Source of the DNA: Lichenostomus cassidix
Lineage: Eukaryota > Chordata > Aves > Passeriformes > Meliphagidae
Assembly (NCBI GenBank): GCA_008360975.2
Contig: CM039211.1
Coordinates: 69,585,965 to 69,649,964 of the forward strand
Reading direction: 5' to 3'
DNA length: 64,000 nucleotides
The notes under the pieces are model-generated. The model saw nothing but the letters and a program-made list of their open reading frames with translations. It made no database searches and had not been told where the DNA came from. Numbering within the stretch: position 1 is the stretch's first letter; every line of letters begins with the position of its first letter. The position numbers and the translations under genes were made by a program. Shown in pieces: positions 61,007-64,000 of this stretch.

Positions 61007-62892
61007 TCAAGTCAGTGTGTACGAGATGAAATCACCAATTTCCTGTTCGTCATAGTAGGGAATATCTAAAGACATTATGAACTAAGGAGGAAATAACTTG
61101 CTAAGCATTGCATCGTCTGAAATTCCTTATTGATTTTCTGGTATGATCTTGTCTGATATCACAACAACATAAGAGAAAATAGGAATTACCTGATCTTTTG
61201 TTTATCAATAGATCTTATTTCTTAGGAAAGAAAGTGTCACAAACCTAAGCCAAACCCTGCAGCTAAGTAGCTTCTTAACTGTTCATTCTGCACTGACTAG
61301 GTCTTCTTTGTCTTTCCAGACAATGAGGATCACTGTGTCTGATTATTGGTAATGAAATACCAACTGTGGTGGAGGGCAGGAGTGGATTGTTTTGATTTGG
61401 ATTTTCACAGGGAGTGAACATTGTGAAGAAAGGTGAAATAGTATCATTCAGATGCTGTTCAAGAATATAATTTTTAAGAGGTATGAACAAACAAGGCACA
61501 TGTGTCCTCAGACAAGTGTTGCATTCTGGGGAAGGGTTTTCAATACTGCCTGTGTCGCTGTCCCCACAAGCACATGGAAAAGTGAGAAAGCCAGCAAAGT
61601 GAGAAAATTAACAGCCACCTCACCAAGTCCCAGCCTTTCATCTTTGCCCCATTTCGTGATAGCAAAAAAATAAAACCACCCTCAAACTAAAAGAGAACAG
61701 TTCCTCACTTTCCACCATGAGCCATGTAGGGACAAATAAGGGGCTTAAAGTTGAGAATTGCACAGATGGATAGAAGAATGAAGGATAAATAAACCCCTTT
61801 TCTCCTTTTAATACATTACTCTGTCGTTCCTTTTGTGGAAAGGGAGTTAACTGGCACCAAGCTGTTTGTCTTCTTCAAACACAGATGAACTATAACCAGT
61901 GTCATTCATCACTCAGTCCAGGGGCACTGCACCTGTGAAAAGATTGGCCTAGAAACCAATAGCAAGGATTGTCCAGTCTAGTTTCTTATAAGGCAAAATG
62001 TTTAAATGCTGCTTCTTAAAAGTGCTGGATTTGCTGAGGTTTGCAACAAAATCTGCTCAGCTACCCTGGAAAGCAAGGCTGTCTTTCACCAACAGATGAC
62101 CTTATGAAGCAACATTCCTAACGTGAGTCCTTTGAGCCAAATACCTCACAGACAAAGAGCTTTCCTGATGATCTTCAATCTACATTTGGAGTTTCCAGTC
62201 TATGCCTTGCAAACTTCCACATTTTCCTCAGGAATCGTGCAAAACTCTTAAGGTTTAATGGTCTCTCACACTCTCTTTCCTCAGGTGATTCTAGCCTTCA
62301 GGAAGATTTATGCATACCTGTCAAAAGCTGCTAGATTTCTATCTCTTTCTTTCTACGGCTCTCTCTTCTCTTTCTACCCCTGAAGTTTCAGAGCTGGTTG
62401 TCACTCTTTAACAGTTTATTTTCCATAAATACACAGTGAGCATCTCACCCTTTCCTCAACACTGGAGCACATTCTGCTTTCATATGCAAATCCTCTCAGT
62501 CAACAATGTAGCAGGAATATGTTTAAACAAGAATAGAGATAGCTAATCAATGTACTTCCCCAAGATTACTTATTCCTGAGTTGCTGAGTCTGCCTTTGCT
62601 TGGTCCTTGCTCAGGTACAACTCTTGCAAATGTCTAGGGAAGTTAAGTTTGTGAAACAACTGAGAGAGATGTGAGTATTAGCATAGGATTTTATATTAGT
62701 CTATTATTGTATCAGAGATATCACTGGAGTGGACTCCTGAGGGTATAAATACACTGCAGGCTTCTTACTGACATCTTCCTATTACCATTGTGTATTTTTC
62801 CCAAATCAGGTGCCTGTTATGACTTGGTCTGTAAATCTGGGCAGATTTACCCCCATCATTATACAGATGTTCCAGGAGTACACAAACAGATG
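61007..62892. other. Unique noncoding DNA
   Basis: I recognise no exon or interspersed repeat. Open frames are 74 codons or fewer. Confidence 0.62.
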
Positions 62893-63566
62893 AACATCTG
62901 CAGGGGATTGATCGGGCTGGGTGCCAGACACCAACCACAGCCACTCTCTCACTCCCCTCTGCAACTGGACAGGGGAGAGAAAATAACAAAAGGTTCATGA
63001 ATTAAGGACAGGGAGACATCAGTCCCTGACTACCATAATGGGCAAAACAAACTCAGTTTGGGGATATTAACTGAATTTATCACCAACAAAAGCAGAGCAG
63101 AATAATGAGAAGTTAATCTTGAAAACAACTTCCTCCAACTGTTCTCTTCTTTCCAGGCTCCTCCTCTTCCCCCTCAGCCACACACTGAGACGGGAAGGGG
63201 TGTTATGATCAATCCATCACATGCTGCTCCTGCTGCTGCTCAGAGAGAGGAGTTGGAGTCCTTCCTCTGCTCTAGTGTGAGCTCCTTGCTGTGGGAGACA
63301 GGTCACTCTTTCACAGGGTGCAGTCCTTCAGCAACAGCCTGCTCCAGTGCAGGACCTCACAGGGTCACAAGTCCTACCAAAACCTGCTCAAGCCTAGGCT
63401 CCTCTCTCCACAGTGCTGCAGGTCCCTGTCAGAAGCCTGCTCCAAGACAGGCTTCTTAAGGGTTAACATCCCTCCATTGAGCATCCCCCTGCTCCAGCTG
63501 GGCTCCTGCAGGGGCTGCAGGTGGATCTCTGCTCCCCCGTGCCCTCCCTGGGCTGCAGGGGATCTG
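62893..63566 (-). mobile_element. Degenerate ERV LTR fragment (probably ERVL-type)
   Basis: The left part (GGGATTGATCGGGCTGGGTG, CCACTCTCTCACTCCCCTCT, GGACAGGGGAGAGAAAATAA, GACAGGGAGACATCAGTCCC, TAATGGGCAAAACAAACTCA) matches my memory of a common bird LTR read from its 3' end, so the element lies on the minus strand. The right part consists of imperfect repeats beginning CCTGCTCC at 63338, 63383, 63436 and 63488 (periods 45-53 bp), consistent with U3 repeats. The sequence stops around 63566, where the family normally continues, so the copy is truncated. Family name and exact ends are uncertain. Confidence 0.6.
63338..63560. repeat. Imperfect ~45-53-bp repeats within the LTR fragment
   Basis: Four units start with CCTGCTCC/CCTGCTCA at 63338, 63383, 63436 and 63488. 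Each continues with a variant of CTCCAGNNNGGGCTCC and a CTGCAG-containing block. The units are strongly diverged, so the insertion is old compared with the LTR near 7 kb. Confidence 0.7.
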
Positions 63567-64000
63567 CAGATATATGTTTAGAAATACAAATATTAGTTAT
63601 TAAATATTAGGATATAAGAGCCTCTTTTCCAGCAACAAAATCTTTGCAGATTTGAAAAAGTTCTATTGTGGCAAAAGGGTTTCTTGTGATTTTAAATACC
63701 CAATGACCACTTTAAAAGTATTTAATGAGTGTTTAGTATCTTCAGCCTGTCCCATTTGACCATAAAAATCATGTTTCTAATGTTAATGCCAAGTATTTCA
63801 AAGGACCAGATTCATTTTTTTTACTAAAAATATTGGACTGTAAGAACAGAGATGAGAAATACCTTTTGCTTTATTGCTTTTCCACTTACTGACAGACCAG
63901 GATTCTTCCCACTAAGATATTTTAAATCCTGCTTTAAATATTCAAATGGAGGGTGAAAAGATTATCCAACAGTGTTAATGTCAAATTTACTTTGCATGAA
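63567..64000. other. AT-rich noncoding DNA
   Basis: The window ends in AT-rich unique sequence in which I recognise nothing. Confidence 0.6.

Overview
The window looks like bird nuclear DNA, most likely from a passerine (songbird). It is AT-rich and CpG-poor. It carries about ten fragments of CR1, the characteristic avian LINE, recognisable by 3' ends built from ATTCTRTGA-like repeats. It also carries a tRNA-Ile-derived SINE fused to a CR1-type tail (34804-34943), which matches the passerine family TguSINE1. Two retroviral LTR fragments have avian ERV character.

I found no protein-coding exon, tRNA, rRNA or other RNA gene that I can support. No open frame exceeds 151 codons, and most of the longer ones lie inside CR1 copies, tandem repeats or A/C- and T/G-biased low-complexity tracts. 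The window is best read as intergenic sequence (a gene desert) or the inside of a very large intron.

Layout: 1-5454 is unique AT-rich DNA with a perfect 13-bp hairpin at 4845-4879. 5455-7701 is a repeat cluster: CR1 (+), CR1 (-), then a 765-bp solo LTR with TG/CA ends and a 5-bp target-site duplication. The LTR contains a 34-bp tandem array and a TATA-like box. 7702-27283 is mostly unique, with a CR1 3' stub joined to a (TTTCCC)n array (10601-10732), a small CR1 piece (11068-11244) and A/C-rich tracts near 15.9 and 20.5 kb. 27284-41518 holds the longest CR1 copy (with a reverse-transcriptase relic), five further CR1 pieces including a head-to-tail pair, and the SINE. 41519-62892 is long unique DNA with T/G-rich tracts at 50.0, 55.8 and 60.3-61.0 kb, a CpG-enriched segment at 52.2-52.7 kb, and stretches that resemble conserved noncoding regulatory elements. 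62893-63566 is a degenerate LTR fragment with internal repeats of about 45-53 bp.

There is no operon or pathway to describe. The parts that could be functional are the candidate regulatory segments, and these are inferences from composition and motif content. Cross-species alignment would be needed to test them. I do not see a new biological system here. The best-supported unusual structures are the intact solo LTR with three identical 34-bp U3 repeats, and the SINE.
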